Assembly (NCBI GenBank): GCA_016860845.1
Contig: BOKF01000008.1
Span: 186,001-250,000, forward strand
Length of the DNA: 64,000 nt
From: Chloroflexota bacterium
GTDB lineage: Bacteria > Chloroflexota > Anaerolineae > 4572-78 > J111
Direction of reading: 5' to 3'
The notes beneath the pieces were generated by a model that saw only the letters and a list, made by a program, of their open reading frames with translations, was not told where the DNA came from and searched no databases. Shown here piece by piece: positions 51,689-61,019 of this stretch; the stretch's first letter is position 1; every line of letters begins with the position of its first letter. The position numbers and the translations under genes were made by a program.

Positions 51689-54600
51689 TCAATACACCGC
51701 CGGCCTGGCCAGTCCCCAATCGTCGCTGGGGCCGACATTGTCCAGGAGGGCGCGTTCGTTGCTGCCGTCAATCGCCATGATGCGGACCTGCCACTCGCCA
51801 AAGGCGTCGGTGCGGAAGTAGATTTCCCGCCCATCGGAACTAAAGACCGGGGTGGTGTCGGTGCCGGGGCGATTGGTCAACTGTTCCAGCTCGCCGCTGG
51901 TCACGTTGAGCCGGTAGATCTCCCAGTCGCCGGTGCGGAAGCGGGACGTGAAAACAATGTAAGGGTCGGTCAGAGACCAGTTGGGGTAGCTGTCGGTGCT
52001 GTCGGTCGTCAGGAGCTTGCCGCCGCTGCCGTCAAAGCCGACCTTCCACAAGCCGCACTCCGGGGCGCAGGATTTAATGACCACTTCCTGACTGTCAGGA
52101 CTCCAGGCGGGCTGCTCGCCGGGGAAACGGCTGATCTCTTTGCCATCGCGGGTGTCAATAACAAAGACTTGGTGGGGTACATTGGGTGGGCCGATTTCAA
52201 TCGCCAGTTTGATGCCATCAGGCGACCAGTCCATGTTTCTGATGTGTTCCACGCCATAAAGGAGCCCCCACTGGCCCGATTTTACGTCAAAAATCCAGAC
52301 GCCGCTGCCCTGGGCGTAGATGCCGCCAAATTCACTCAGGCCGGGTTCGCCATAAAAGGCGATTTTGGCGCCATCGGGCGACCAGGCCGGGGCGGACGCC
52401 AGGGGGTGCAGATTGTCGCTGTAAAGTTTTCCGGCGGAACTTATCAATCCCAGGTTATGGTTTTTGCCGTTGCTCTGGACGTAAACAATTGTCACCGGCC
52501 TGGGAGTCGAGGTGGGGGTAACAGTGGCCGTTGGGCTGGGGGTGGCAGTGCTGGTTGCCGGTGATACCAGGAGAACAGTAGCCGTCGGCGGGACAGGGGT
52601 CGCGGTTGAGGTTGGGCTGGGGGTGGCTGTGGGGGGTTGTGTGGGTGTTGCCGTAGGGGTCAGGGTGGATGTCGGCGTCGAGGTTGGCGTGGACGTGGGA
52701 GTCGGTGTGGGTGTAGGAGTGGAGGTGCTGGTGGGGGTGCTGGTTGGCGAAGGCACCAGGGCCACTACGGCCGGGTGGGCCGAACCCTCGGCGATCAGCC
52801 GGTCGTAAAGGTCGGAATTGTTCATCACCACCTGTTCGACCCGCCGCTGCCGGCTGGAATCCAGACCCAGCACTGTCTCAAAGTCGGTCAGGGCCTGGTC
52901 CGGCTCAGCCAGAGCGGCGTAAGCCAGAGCACGGTCAAAATAAATACCCGGATTTTGATCATTGAGCCGGATACCCACATTGTAGGCCGTGACCGCCTGT
53001 TGGTACTGGCCTTGGGCGTACAAATTCCGTCCTTCCAACCATTGTTCAATGCCCACCTGCAGGTTTTTGGCGCGAGGATCGTCTATTTTTTTCAAAGGCC
53101 GGAGCATCGCCTGGAGTAAGGCGTTGCCTGCTTCATCATTGCCCAATTCGGTGTACAACCCCTGGACCACCGTAATTAACTGCGGCCCAACTTCCTGGGG
53201 ATTGGCCGAGTCAAACAATTTTGGGCGATCTTCCGGGGTCAGTTCGGCATAGAACAACTGCCGGGCCTGGCTGCCAAAGCCGGGCAGGTCAAACAGGCCG
53301 GCCAAGCTGGTAATTTGGACATCAGGGTCGGTTGTGCTTCTAAAATCGTCAATAAAACCCTGGGCGCGGTCTTCCTGGCTGCGCCAGAAGATGGCGAAGC
53401 CAATCACGACAATTAACAGGACAGTAAGAATGCTGGAGCTAATCGCAATCCGGCGGGTCCAGTCAACCGGCGTATTGGCCTCGACCCAATCCAAATTAAA
53501 AACGTGGCGATAAATTTCGTTACGAATCTTCAGCAAGCCGTTCTCTACCCGCACCAGGCCAAACAACTTCAGTTGATTTTGATCTACCGAGCGCTCATTT
53601 TCCGGGACAGCCTGGCCGGTGTAAATCTGGCGATACATGGCCAGTAACTGCGGGCGCTGCGGACTGGTTTGGACGCTATCCTGGATAAATTGCAGATTGG
53701 ACTCTTTGCGGGCCGCTTCCGAGAGGAAAAGCTGCTCCACCAATTCATCTACGTGGATTTCCGTCACCGGCCCATTGCCGCTCATTTCCGCAGTGGCAAG
53801 ACATAATTTTTGGGTTAAATAGGGATGGCCGTTGGTCCAGTAATAAATCCGGGTAAAAATGGCTTCGCCGTGTTCGGGGTAGATGTCTTTGAGACCCTGC
53901 TGGAGCGCACGGGTATTTTCGCGGCTGAAGTCGTCCAGGTCAATAGCCTGGCCAATATTGAAGGGCGCACGGGCGCGGTCTTTAATCAAGTCGGAGGGGG
54001 TGGCGACGCCAAAAAGGACGAAGGTCAGCCGTTTGAAGGCCGGGTCTTCGGCCCGGGCGTTGTACATGGCGCGAATGGCGGCAAAAAAATCGTCGGAAAA
54101 GGGCAGGCGCAGGGTCGTGTCAATCTCGTCAATAAAAATAACTACCTGCTCTTCGATTTCGGTCAGCACCACGTCGCGCAGAAACTTGGTGAAGCATTTG
54201 ACCGGCCCCAGAGAAGCTTGCTTCTGCCACCACGCCTCCAGGTCAATAGAAAGATTAAAGTCCTCTTTCAGATCGGTCAGTAAATTGAGATACCATTGAT
54301 CTACGCCCACCAGGCCAATTTTGGTCAGGTCAACAATGGCCGTCTGGACGCCTTGCTGCTGCAGAAACCGGGCGGTGCGGATCATTAGGGACGATTTGCC
54401 CATCTGGCGGGGGGTGAGGACATAGCAGAACTTGCTGGCCAGGGCCAGGTTGAGCAACTCATCGTCCGCCGGGCGCTTGACGTAGGAGGGCGAGTCGGAG
54501 CGGACCGTCCCCCCGACGACGAAGAAATCAGAGGCGTCTACGTCAATCGGCAGGTTGGCTTTGATCCAATCCAGGTTAAAGACCCGCCGGTAGATTTCAC

Positions 54601-55675
54601 AGCGAACTTTCAGCAGACCCTCCTCAGCCCGAACCAGGCCGGTCAGCTTGAGCTGGTTATGCACCGGCGAGCGTTCATCCTCGACAACTTGCTCGCCTTC
54701 GTAAACCTGGCGGTATAAATTGAGGAGATGGCGTTTGAGGGGATGCTCGCGCAGGCTGTCCTGCACAAATTGCAGGTTGGTTTCTTTGCGCGCTTCTTCC
54801 GACAAAAATAATTTTTGGATCAGCCCATCAATCGCTTCGTCCGTCCAGGATTCATCCTCAGCCTGAGCAATCGCCTGGCACAATTTTTGGGTCAGGTAGG
54901 GGTGACCGCTGGTCCAGTGATAGACCCGGTTGAAGACTGCTTCGCCGTGACCCAGGTAGATGGTTTCCAGCCGGTCTTGCAGCACCCCCGCGTTAGTTAA
55001 AGTAAAATCTTTGAGTTTAATGCCCTGGCCGATATTAAAAGGCGTCCGGGTGTGGTCTTTGATCAAATCAGAAGGAGAAGCTACGCCGATCAAGACGAAG
55101 CTGAGGCGAGCAAAGGCCGGGTCTTTGGCCCGAGCGTTGTGGGTGGCGCGGATGGCGGTGAAGAAATCGTCGGAGAAGGGCAGGCGCAGCGTGGTATCAA
55201 TTTCGTCAATAAAAATGACTACCTGCTCCTGGATTTCGGTCAGGACGACATCCCGCAAAAAGTTGGTAAAGCGGCGCACATAACCCAGCGCGGCCCGTTC
55301 TTGCCACCAGGCTTCCGGGTCTACCTCCAGGTCCAGTTCGTCGGCCAGCTCGGTCAGCAAGTCCAGATACCAGGTATCGGCCACGCTGGTGCCCATTTCG
55401 GTCAGGTCAATAATTGCCGTGTGGACCCCTTCCGCGCGCAGGCGGCGAGCGGTGCGAATCATCAGGCTGGACTTGCCCATCTGCCGGGTGGTCAAGACAA
55501 AGCAAAAATTGCCCTTCAGCGCCAGCTCGAACAACTCATCATCCGCCGGACGCTGCACGTACGAAGGCACGCTGGGGGAAAGCGTGCCGCCTGCGACAAA
55601 AAATTCAGACTTGGTGCGGCGGCGGCTAAATTGGGTAACGGATTGGCCGTCACCCGGACTGCGCAGAGTGGTCAT
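51689..55675 (-). CDS. Double AAA-like ATPase, TM, TPR and beta-propeller protein
   Basis: 1328 residues. Two tandem AAA-like (AAA_35-type) modules, about 25-375 and 385-725, each start with FFVxGGTxxxxxPSYVxRPAD. Both have a P-loop of the form LTxRQMGKSSLM (Lys68 and about 425) and a Walker B VVIFIDEIDTTLRLPF. One membrane helix lies near 740-760 (SILTVLLIVVIGFAIFW). TPR-like repeats follow near 885-945, then a 90-residue Thr/Pro/Ser linker (about 970-1060) and a C-terminal WD40/TolB-type propeller with APAWSPDGAKIAF, NMDWSPDGIKLAI and TPVFSSDGREIYF. The ATPase half is cytoplasmic; the propeller is probably outside. Downstream of a kinase-TIR-AAA gene with an 80-bp gap. Function unknown; a signalling or defence sensor is possible. 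Confidence 0.85.
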   Translation of the reverse strand: MTTLRSPGDGQSVTQFSRRRTKSEFFVAGGTLSPSVPSYVQRPADDELFELALKGNFCFVLTTRQMGKSSLMIRTARRLRAEGVHTAIIDLTEMGTSVADTWYLDLLTELADELDLEVDPEAWWQERAALGYVRRFTNFLRDVVLTEIQEQVVIFIDEIDTTLRLPFSDDFFTAIRATHNARAKDPAFARLSFVLIGVASPSDLIKDHTRTPFNIGQGIKLKDFTLTNAGVLQDRLETIYLGHGEAVFNRVYHWTSGHPYLTQKLCQAIAQAEDESWTDEAIDGLIQKLFLSEEARKETNLQFVQDSLREHPLKRHLLNLYRQVYEGEQVVEDERSPVHNQLKLTGLVRAEEGLLKVRCEIYRRVFNLDWIKANLPIDVDASDFFVVGGTVRSDSPSYVKRPADDELLNLALASKFCYVLTPRQMGKSSLMIRTARFLQQQGVQTAIVDLTKIGLVGVDQWYLNLLTDLKEDFNLSIDLEAWWQKQASLGPVKCFTKFLRDVVLTEIEEQVVIFIDEIDTTLRLPFSDDFFAAIRAMYNARAEDPAFKRLTFVLFGVATPSDLIKDRARAPFNIGQAIDLDDFSRENTRALQQGLKDIYPEHGEAIFTRIYYWTNGHPYLTQKLCLATAEMSGNGPVTEIHVDELVEQLFLSEAARKESNLQFIQDSVQTSPQRPQLLAMYRQIYTGQAVPENERSVDQNQLKLFGLVRVENGLLKIRNEIYRHVFNLDWVEANTPVDWTRRIAISSSILTVLLIVVIGFAIFWRSQEDRAQGFIDDFRSTTDPDVQITSLAGLFDLPGFGSQARQLFYAELTPEDRPKLFDSANPQEVGPQLITVVQGLYTELGNDEAGNALLQAMLRPLKKIDDPRAKNLQVGIEQWLEGRNLYAQGQYQQAVTAYNVGIRLNDQNPGIYFDRALAYAALAEPDQALTDFETVLGLDSSRQRRVEQVVMNNSDLYDRLIAEGSAHPAVVALVPSPTSTPTSTSTPTPTPTPTSTPTSTPTSTLTPTATPTQPPTATPSPTSTATPVPPTATVLLVSPATSTATPSPTATVTPTSTPRPVTIVYVQSNGKNHNLGLISSAGKLYSDNLHPLASAPAWSPDGAKIAFYGEPGLSEFGGIYAQGSGVWIFDVKSGQWGLLYGVEHIRNMDWSPDGIKLAIEIGPPNVPHQVFVIDTRDGKEISRFPGEQPAWSPDSQEVVIKSCAPECGLWKVGFDGSGGKLLTTDSTDSYPNWSLTDPYIVFTSRFRTGDWEIYRLNVTSGELEQLTNRPGTDTTPVFSSDGREIYFRTDAFGEWQVRIMAIDGSNERALLDNVGPSDDWGLARPAVY

Positions 55676-55732
55676 TTACCCTTCAACTTTCTGCCGATTG
55701 GGGTGCAGGACTTGCCTTGCGACCCTGGAAAA

Positions 55733-55755
55733 TGCAAACCAAGGTTTGCACTCCG
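55733..55755. repeat. Palindrome TGCAAACC-AA-GGTTTGCA followed by CTCCG
   Basis: Perfect 8-bp arms, then CTCCG as in the CGGAGTGCAAACC palindrome at 20045 read in reverse. It lies between the kinase-TIR-AAA stop and the AAA-propeller start. Confidence 0.7.
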
Positions 55756-58191
55756 TTAAAACAGCTTATCGCCAAAGTAAAGTTTGTAAAGATCACAGCG
55801 GCAGGTATATACATCGCCGCTGCCTTTGATTAACCCGGCGCGCAGCAGGCGGAAGAGGGATTTCTCGTCGGGGCAGCACTTGGTCAGGATGACTTCTTTG
55901 AGCGCGTTTCTGAGTTCAGGTTTATCGTAGATCGTCCAGTATTGATGCCGCAAATGGTCGCCAAACGGACCGTCATCAGCCGGGGCTTGCTGGCGCAGGT
56001 CGGCCCAATTCAGGCCCTCGGTGACCATTTTGTAGAGAGCCAGACGGGTCAGGAAAGGATGGCCGTTCAGCAGGGCCATCAATGCCGGCAGGTCGCGTTC
56101 GGCGACGGGCGCGCCGTGACGCTGGTTGAGATCGCGCACCTGGTTTTCGTCAAAGTCGGTCAGGCCCAGGTGCAGCCCCACGTTAAAGGGCGATTGGTGA
56201 AGATCGTCAATCAACAGGTACGGTTCGGTGGAGATCACCAGGACCAGGTTGAGCAGTTCCCATTCCTCGCGGGAGGCCCGGCGATTGTGCCAGGAACGCA
56301 GCAGGCCAAAGAAATCCTGGTAGAAATCGGTGCGCAACAGGCTGTCGGCTTCATCCATCGCCAGCACGACCGGCTGGTCAAAAGCGGGCAGGACAGACTG
56401 CTCCATAAAGCGGGTTAGCTTTTTGAACGGGCTGCGCGAGCCTTCCCAGGCTTCTTCAACCAGCTCTTCATCCAGGTCAAGCTCCTCACAGATGGAGACG
56501 GCCAATTCGTGCAGGAATGGGTCCGGCTCGGCTAACTGGTCGCTGCCAAAGCTTTGAAAATCAAGAAAGACCACGTTGACCTGCTGCTGGCGGGCGTAAT
56601 GAATTCCCCGCATAAGCAGCGAGGTCTTGCCGGTTTGGCGCGGGGCGCGGATGGTGGTGGTGGTGCCCCATTTAACCATTTGATCTTTCAAGTCGGCGTC
56701 AACTGCCCGTTCCACGTAGAGGGTATCACGCAGCTTGACCGCTCCACCGGGGACGACCAGTTTTTGTAAAAAGCGCGGGTCAAAGGCCGGCAGCGGCGGC
56801 GACGCGGTTTCGTTAGCCGCAACCAGCCGCCCATCTTCGGAGAGAATGCTGGTTTCTTTCGATACGCTGGCCGGGGCGAGGACGGCCTGGGGCGGCAACT
56901 GGCCGCCCATTGCGCTCAGAATTTCCTCGACGACCCGATTATTGTCTGCTTTGCTTTGCCACTCGACGTAATGAAGCGGCTCCAGAAAGGCGGGCACCGT
57001 AAAAGGCCCGAGCGCTTCATTGATAATGCGCACTGACAACAGGTGCGGCTTGTCGTGGAGGAGGTAATAATCATAGGCTTGATTTACCTCGATTTGGACC
57101 ATTTCGCTGTCCGCCGCCGCTTGCGAGACGAGCACAATGAAGAAGTCGCTGGCCTTGATTTGGCGGTCTACCTGCTCCACCCACGTTTCATCAGTTTGGG
57201 TGATAGGGTCAATGTAAACGTGATGCCCGTAGGAGGCTAATTTTTCGTATAGAAAGAGGGCTATCTTCTCGTCAGGGTCCGTGTAGGGTTTATAACAAAT
57301 GAACAGGCAAGCAGATTCGCTGGCAACAGGTTGAGACTTCTGATTTGAATCTAAACCTTCAAGCGCGGCCAGCATTTCCTGGGCTGAAGGATAGCGCCAG
57401 GCCGGGTCTTTAGCCATAGCTTTTTGAATAATTTGCTCCACGGCTTCGGGGAGATGGGGGTTGATGCTGCGGGGAGGCGGGGGCTGGTCATTGATATGTT
57501 GGAACATAATGCTCATCGAGGTATCGCCGCTGAAGGGGAGCTGCCCGGTCGTTAGCTCGTACAGCATAACCCCCAGCGAATAGACATCAGTACGGGCGTC
57601 AATCTTCCAGCGGCCGGAGCCTTGTTCCGGCGACATGTAATGCGGCGTCCCCAGGATGTCATGCGTACTGGTCAGTCGTTCCCCGCTAACAAACTTGGCG
57701 ATGCCAAAATCGGTCAGAATGGGCTGACCTTCCACATTGAGCATGACATTGTCCGGCTTCAAATCACAGTGGATGACCCCCCGGTTATGGGCGTAAGCTA
57801 CAGCGGCAGTAATTAGTCGCATCAGCCGCAAAGCTTCCTCCAGGGGCAACTCTCCCCCCACGGCGTCAATGCTCTCCAGACGATGAGCCAGACTTTCACC
57901 CTGAACAAACTCCATGACCATGTAAAAAACGTCATCCTCGACGTCAAAATCATATACCTGGACAATGCCGGGGTGGCGCAGGGCGGCCACCACCTTAGCC
58001 TCCCGGCGAAAGCGCTCGACCACGCTGGTGTCGCCGACGCGGTGCAGGTGGATCAGTTTGATGGCTACGTCCCGATCAAGCGCGGTGTGACGGGCTTTGT
58101 AAATTTGGCCCATCCCGCCCTCGCCAAGTAATTCTTGGAGAACATACTTGCCAATTTGTCTACCAATTAATTTACTTTTTGTGCCTAGCAT
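55756..58191 (-). CDS. Ser/Thr protein kinase - TIR - AAA-like fusion protein
   Basis: 811 residues. Kinase domain about 13-277: P-loop LGEGGMGQIYKA, ATP-binding Lys45, catalytic loop H141-C-D143-LKPDN (Cys replaces the usual Arg), DFG 161-163. TIR domain about 293-425: CLFICYKPYTDPDEKI, FFIVLVSQAAADSEMVQIEV; Glu368 falls at the catalytic-Glu position of NAD-cleaving TIRs. AAA-like module about 480-811: P-loop APRQTGKTSL with Lys522, Walker B VVLAMDEADSL with Asp613-Glu614. No membrane helix, so cytoplasmic. The AAA module is the same family as the two in the next gene, which suggests the two proteins assemble together. Kinase, TIR and STAND-like ATPase on one chain is unusual and recalls immune-type signalling, but no function is proven. 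Confidence 0.88.
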   Translation of the reverse strand: MLGTKSKLIGRQIGKYVLQELLGEGGMGQIYKARHTALDRDVAIKLIHLHRVGDTSVVERFRREAKVVAALRHPGIVQVYDFDVEDDVFYMVMEFVQGESLAHRLESIDAVGGELPLEEALRLMRLITAAVAYAHNRGVIHCDLKPDNVMLNVEGQPILTDFGIAKFVSGERLTSTHDILGTPHYMSPEQGSGRWKIDARTDVYSLGVMLYELTTGQLPFSGDTSMSIMFQHINDQPPPPRSINPHLPEAVEQIIQKAMAKDPAWRYPSAQEMLAALEGLDSNQKSQPVASESACLFICYKPYTDPDEKIALFLYEKLASYGHHVYIDPITQTDETWVEQVDRQIKASDFFIVLVSQAAADSEMVQIEVNQAYDYYLLHDKPHLLSVRIINEALGPFTVPAFLEPLHYVEWQSKADNNRVVEEILSAMGGQLPPQAVLAPASVSKETSILSEDGRLVAANETASPPLPAFDPRFLQKLVVPGGAVKLRDTLYVERAVDADLKDQMVKWGTTTTIRAPRQTGKTSLLMRGIHYARQQQVNVVFLDFQSFGSDQLAEPDPFLHELAVSICEELDLDEELVEEAWEGSRSPFKKLTRFMEQSVLPAFDQPVVLAMDEADSLLRTDFYQDFFGLLRSWHNRRASREEWELLNLVLVISTEPYLLIDDLHQSPFNVGLHLGLTDFDENQVRDLNQRHGAPVAERDLPALMALLNGHPFLTRLALYKMVTEGLNWADLRQQAPADDGPFGDHLRHQYWTIYDKPELRNALKEVILTKCCPDEKSLFRLLRAGLIKGSGDVYTCRCDLYKLYFGDKLF

Positions 58192-58541
58192 CGGTCTAAT
58201 CCTACTTGGTATCTACAACGGAGGTGGGGAGTTAATCCGCAATCCCAGATGATTGCTAGCGCGTTTGGCCGGGTCAGTAAGTTTAGCAGGTCAAGTCTTC
58301 GGTGCTTAAACTTTCTAACCATTTCAAACCATTTTAACACATCTGGGCGCAGCCCACAATCAGGCCATTAGGCCCATATTTTTATAGATTTCGTCGTAAC
58401 TCCTCAGGTGGCCCTAAAAGAGGCCGGTTTTGGGCCGGGATTGGGGGATTAGGAGTTTTTTATTTTTTGTTTTATCCCCAAATCTCCAAATCCCGGCGAA
58501 ATTCTTTGGTTTTGGCCCCTCATCCGCGCAGATACAATCCG
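58192..58541. other. 350-bp intergenic region upstream of the kinase-TIR-AAA gene
   Basis: No gene seen. The left half is AT-mixed and should hold the promoter of the kinase-TIR-AAA unit. At 58436-58497 an inverted repeat pairs CCGGGATTGGGGGATTAGGAG (arms shortened) with ATCCCCAAATCTCCAAATCC around a T-rich centre (TTTTTTATTTTTTG), which could terminate the gene that ends at 58542. Confidence 0.5.
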
Positions 58542-61019
58542 TCAACTTTTGATTTGAAGGTTGCCTAGATTTATAGCATCGTCGGGTAAAGACATCCCCG
58601 CGGCCCGCGCCGGAAGACGCACTCCGCTGCTGAGATTGTACAGACCTGCCAAAACCCGGTATTTGCCGGGAGAGACGGTGGACAGATCCAGCTCGTGGGG
58701 GTCGAGGATAACTTCGCCGCTATCCCAAAGACTGGTCGGGTAATCGCCGGAGAGAGGTTGAGAGTCGAAGCCGATGAACTTTTGCTGCGGGTCGCTGGGC
58801 CAAAGTTGAATAAAAACGGTGTAATCGGCGGCTGGTTTGCTTTCAGCCAGCCATTTAAAGGTAATTTCGCAGGTTTGCCCTGGGCGCTGGCAGCCAATAA
58901 TGGCCGTGCCGGTCAAGTGAATAGCATCTTCAAATTCAGCCACGGATGGAGTATCTGGAATTGAAGGCCAGCGGGCAGGAATTAGCTTCAACTGGCCGAC
59001 CGTCGAAGCTGCGGGCTGGCCGTTGGGACCGGTGGCCTCGATGCCAGGCCGGCCCGGTTCGCTGAAGTCAAACAAGCCGATATTGACGAGCAGCCGGGTT
59101 GGGGCCGCTGCCCCGCCCTCGACCATGACTGGATAGGTGTCGGCAATAATCTGGCCGGGTTGGAGGGTTCGGGTCGGGCGCAAGCCGAGGCCAGGATAGG
59201 TGTTGAATTGGCCGACATTTCGGTAGCCTCGCCCGATGAGATGGACAAAGACGCTGTAGTTGGTGGTCATGGGCTTAAGCGCCTGCCAGTAGGCGCTCAC
59301 GGGAACGCGCTCGCCGGGACGGGCCACGGCTGCGTCAATTTTGACGCCGATCAATTTCATCTCATCCCGGTAGGTTAGGTTCAGTCGGGCTAAATCGGCA
59401 GGCAGGCCGGCTTCGGTCAGGAGCGGCGTGGGAAAATACTCCGGCGCAACCACCCCAAAAGGCAGCCAAGCCGCCAGCCCCATCATAATGGCGAGAACAA
59501 GGCTGAGAAGGGGCAGGCGCAGACGCGCCGGACTCAGCGCCCACCAGCCCGCGACGATGATGATGGCTATGGAGCCAAGCGCCGGTAAAAGCTGCCGGCC
59601 CTGCAGACCGCCTTCAATCGCCACCAGCCGGGTGAGGGAAAAGGCCAGGGCGATGGGGAAGAGAAGGTGAAGGATCAAGGATGAAGGATGAAGGATGAAC
59701 CCCCATCCGGGGGCAGGTGATGAAGGGTTGGAAGGTTGGAAGGTTGGAAGGTTGGCGGACGATTTCTTATTCACCACACTTGCCCTGTGGGTTCGCCATT
59801 CGCCATTCGCCATTCGCTGGCGGACCCATTGCCATAAATACACCAACCCTGCCAAAACTACGCCCACTAACCCCACCCGGCTGATGATGCGGTAGATGGT
59901 ATAAACCCATTCCGGGGCGACGATGTTAAGCCAGCCAAAGGTGGCCCAGAAGGAGACTTCGCCGGTGGAGAGGGTGTAGAGAAATTCGCCCAGAGTCAGG
60001 GGCTGCTGTTCGGCATTGAAATAGATTTGGTAAAGCCCGCGCTGAAAGAAGTCGCCGTAGAGTTGGTAGTTACGCCAGTACCACCACCCGCCAACAGCCA
60101 GAAAAAGAAGGCCGATGATCAATCCATCCCGCCAGAGCAGCCGGGCCATGCCGGGCTGTTTACGGGCAGCTACAGCCGTGAGTAAAAAAGCGACGGCGGC
60201 CACCAGGCCAAAGGAGAGGCCGGTCATCTTTGAGAGCGAGATAAAACCCAGGACAAGACCGAGAGCCACGGCTCGACGCCAGTGAGGACTGGGACCGTAT
60301 AAAACATATCGTTGGGCCAGCCACAGGCCAACGGCGCAAAAGGCCATATTCGCCGGCTCATTGGCCACGGAAGCGGTGATAAAGGCAAACATCGGCTGGC
60401 AGGCCACAAAGAGGGCGACAAACGCGGCAAAGGATTTTGGATTGGAGGACTGTAAATCGTAATTCGTAAATCGTAAATCAAAAATTTCGAGGGCAGTCAA
60501 ATAGGTAAAAATGAGCGTAATCAGGCCGTAGGCCATTGAGTAGAGGCGCAGGATGTGGACGGTCAGGGCAAGGCCGTGATAGGGGAAATTTTCGGCCGAG
60601 GTATGCAGGAAGTTATTTTTGTTGCCGGGATCCAGGGCGTAACCCAGCGAGGCGTGCGGATTAACCCGCTCTTGGAGGTAATCGTCAAAACTGTCCAATT
60701 CAAAAGGCTGCACCAGCAGCGCGCCGATAGCGTAATAGAGAGGCGGTTGCTGCCCGCCCCAAATGCCCTGACCTGGCAGCATCACCGGCAGCCCCTTGCC
60801 CTCGGCGAGGTACTTGACGTGGCCGGTATGGGTCCATTCATCGGGCGCTTCAAAGATGGGCGTGATGAAGAAGTAACAAAAGGCCAGGCCGAGATAGACC
60901 GCCAGGGCGAGAACAAGGCCGGGGTGGCTGCGGAGGAGGAAGTAAGGAATAAGGAGTAAGGAGTAGGGGGACCCTCTTAAGCTTCGCCATTCGCCATTCG
61001 CCATTCGCTGACTCGTCAT
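58542..61019 (-). CDS. Large GT39/GT-C-like membrane protein (tandem copy 2)
   Basis: 825 residues. N-terminal loop PIFEAPDEWTHTGHVKYLAE with an acidic DE pair and QQPPLYYAIGALL, as in GT-C transferases. About eleven membrane segments, then a C-terminal outer domain of two similar beta-rich halves (PGERVPVSAYWQALKP, PGQTCEITFKWLAESKP). It overlaps the upstream paralogue by 4 bp. The start region and two loops are made of translated heptamer repeats (RMANGEWR, NLPTFQPSN, IFDLRFTNYDL). Probably transfers a sugar outside the membrane; acceptor unknown. Confidence 0.72.
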   Translation of the reverse strand: MTSQRMANGEWRSLRGSPYSLLLIPYFLLRSHPGLVLALAVYLGLAFCYFFITPIFEAPDEWTHTGHVKYLAEGKGLPVMLPGQGIWGGQQPPLYYAIGALLVQPFELDSFDDYLQERVNPHASLGYALDPGNKNNFLHTSAENFPYHGLALTVHILRLYSMAYGLITLIFTYLTALEIFDLRFTNYDLQSSNPKSFAAFVALFVACQPMFAFITASVANEPANMAFCAVGLWLAQRYVLYGPSPHWRRAVALGLVLGFISLSKMTGLSFGLVAAVAFLLTAVAARKQPGMARLLWRDGLIIGLLFLAVGGWWYWRNYQLYGDFFQRGLYQIYFNAEQQPLTLGEFLYTLSTGEVSFWATFGWLNIVAPEWVYTIYRIISRVGLVGVVLAGLVYLWQWVRQRMANGEWRTHRASVVNKKSSANLPTFQPSNPSSPAPGWGFILHPSSLILHLLFPIALAFSLTRLVAIEGGLQGRQLLPALGSIAIIIVAGWWALSPARLRLPLLSLVLAIMMGLAAWLPFGVVAPEYFPTPLLTEAGLPADLARLNLTYRDEMKLIGVKIDAAVARPGERVPVSAYWQALKPMTTNYSVFVHLIGRGYRNVGQFNTYPGLGLRPTRTLQPGQIIADTYPVMVEGGAAAPTRLLVNIGLFDFSEPGRPGIEATGPNGQPAASTVGQLKLIPARWPSIPDTPSVAEFEDAIHLTGTAIIGCQRPGQTCEITFKWLAESKPAADYTVFIQLWPSDPQQKFIGFDSQPLSGDYPTSLWDSGEVILDPHELDLSTVSPGKYRVLAGLYNLSSGVRLPARAAGMSLPDDAINLGNLQIKS
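59672..59825. repeat. Cluster of heptamer arrays inside the GT39-like gene
   Basis: Three arrays in a row: GATGAAGGATGAAGGATGAA (59679), GGTTGGAAGGTTGGAAGGTT (59727) and CGCCATTCGCCATTCGCCAT (59797). Each is period 7. They code the peptides ILHPSSLILH, NLPTFQPSN and RMANGEWR in one cytoplasmic or periplasmic loop. Confidence 0.85.
60440..60484. repeat. GTAAATC heptamer array inside the GT39-like gene
   Basis: GGACTGTAAATCGTAATTCG then TAAATCGTAAATC. Same family as the array at 50068-50135 in another gene; it codes DLRFTNYDLQSSN. Confidence 0.75.
60935..61015. repeat. Heptamer arrays at the 5' end of the GT39-like gene
   Basis: AAGGAATAAGGAGTAAGGAG and CGCCATTCGCCATTCGCCAT. They make up the first 25 or so codons of the gene, between the overlapping start and the first membrane segment. 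Confidence 0.75.

Noticed and set aside
51626..52564. Plus-strand frame of 312 codons at the 3' end of the AAA-propeller gene
   Set aside because: Reverse reading of the propeller, whose repeated WSPDG motifs are clear on the minus strand.
52512..52808. Val/Gly-rich plus-strand frame
   Set aside because: It is the reverse reading of the Thr/Pro/Ser linker in the AAA-propeller gene.
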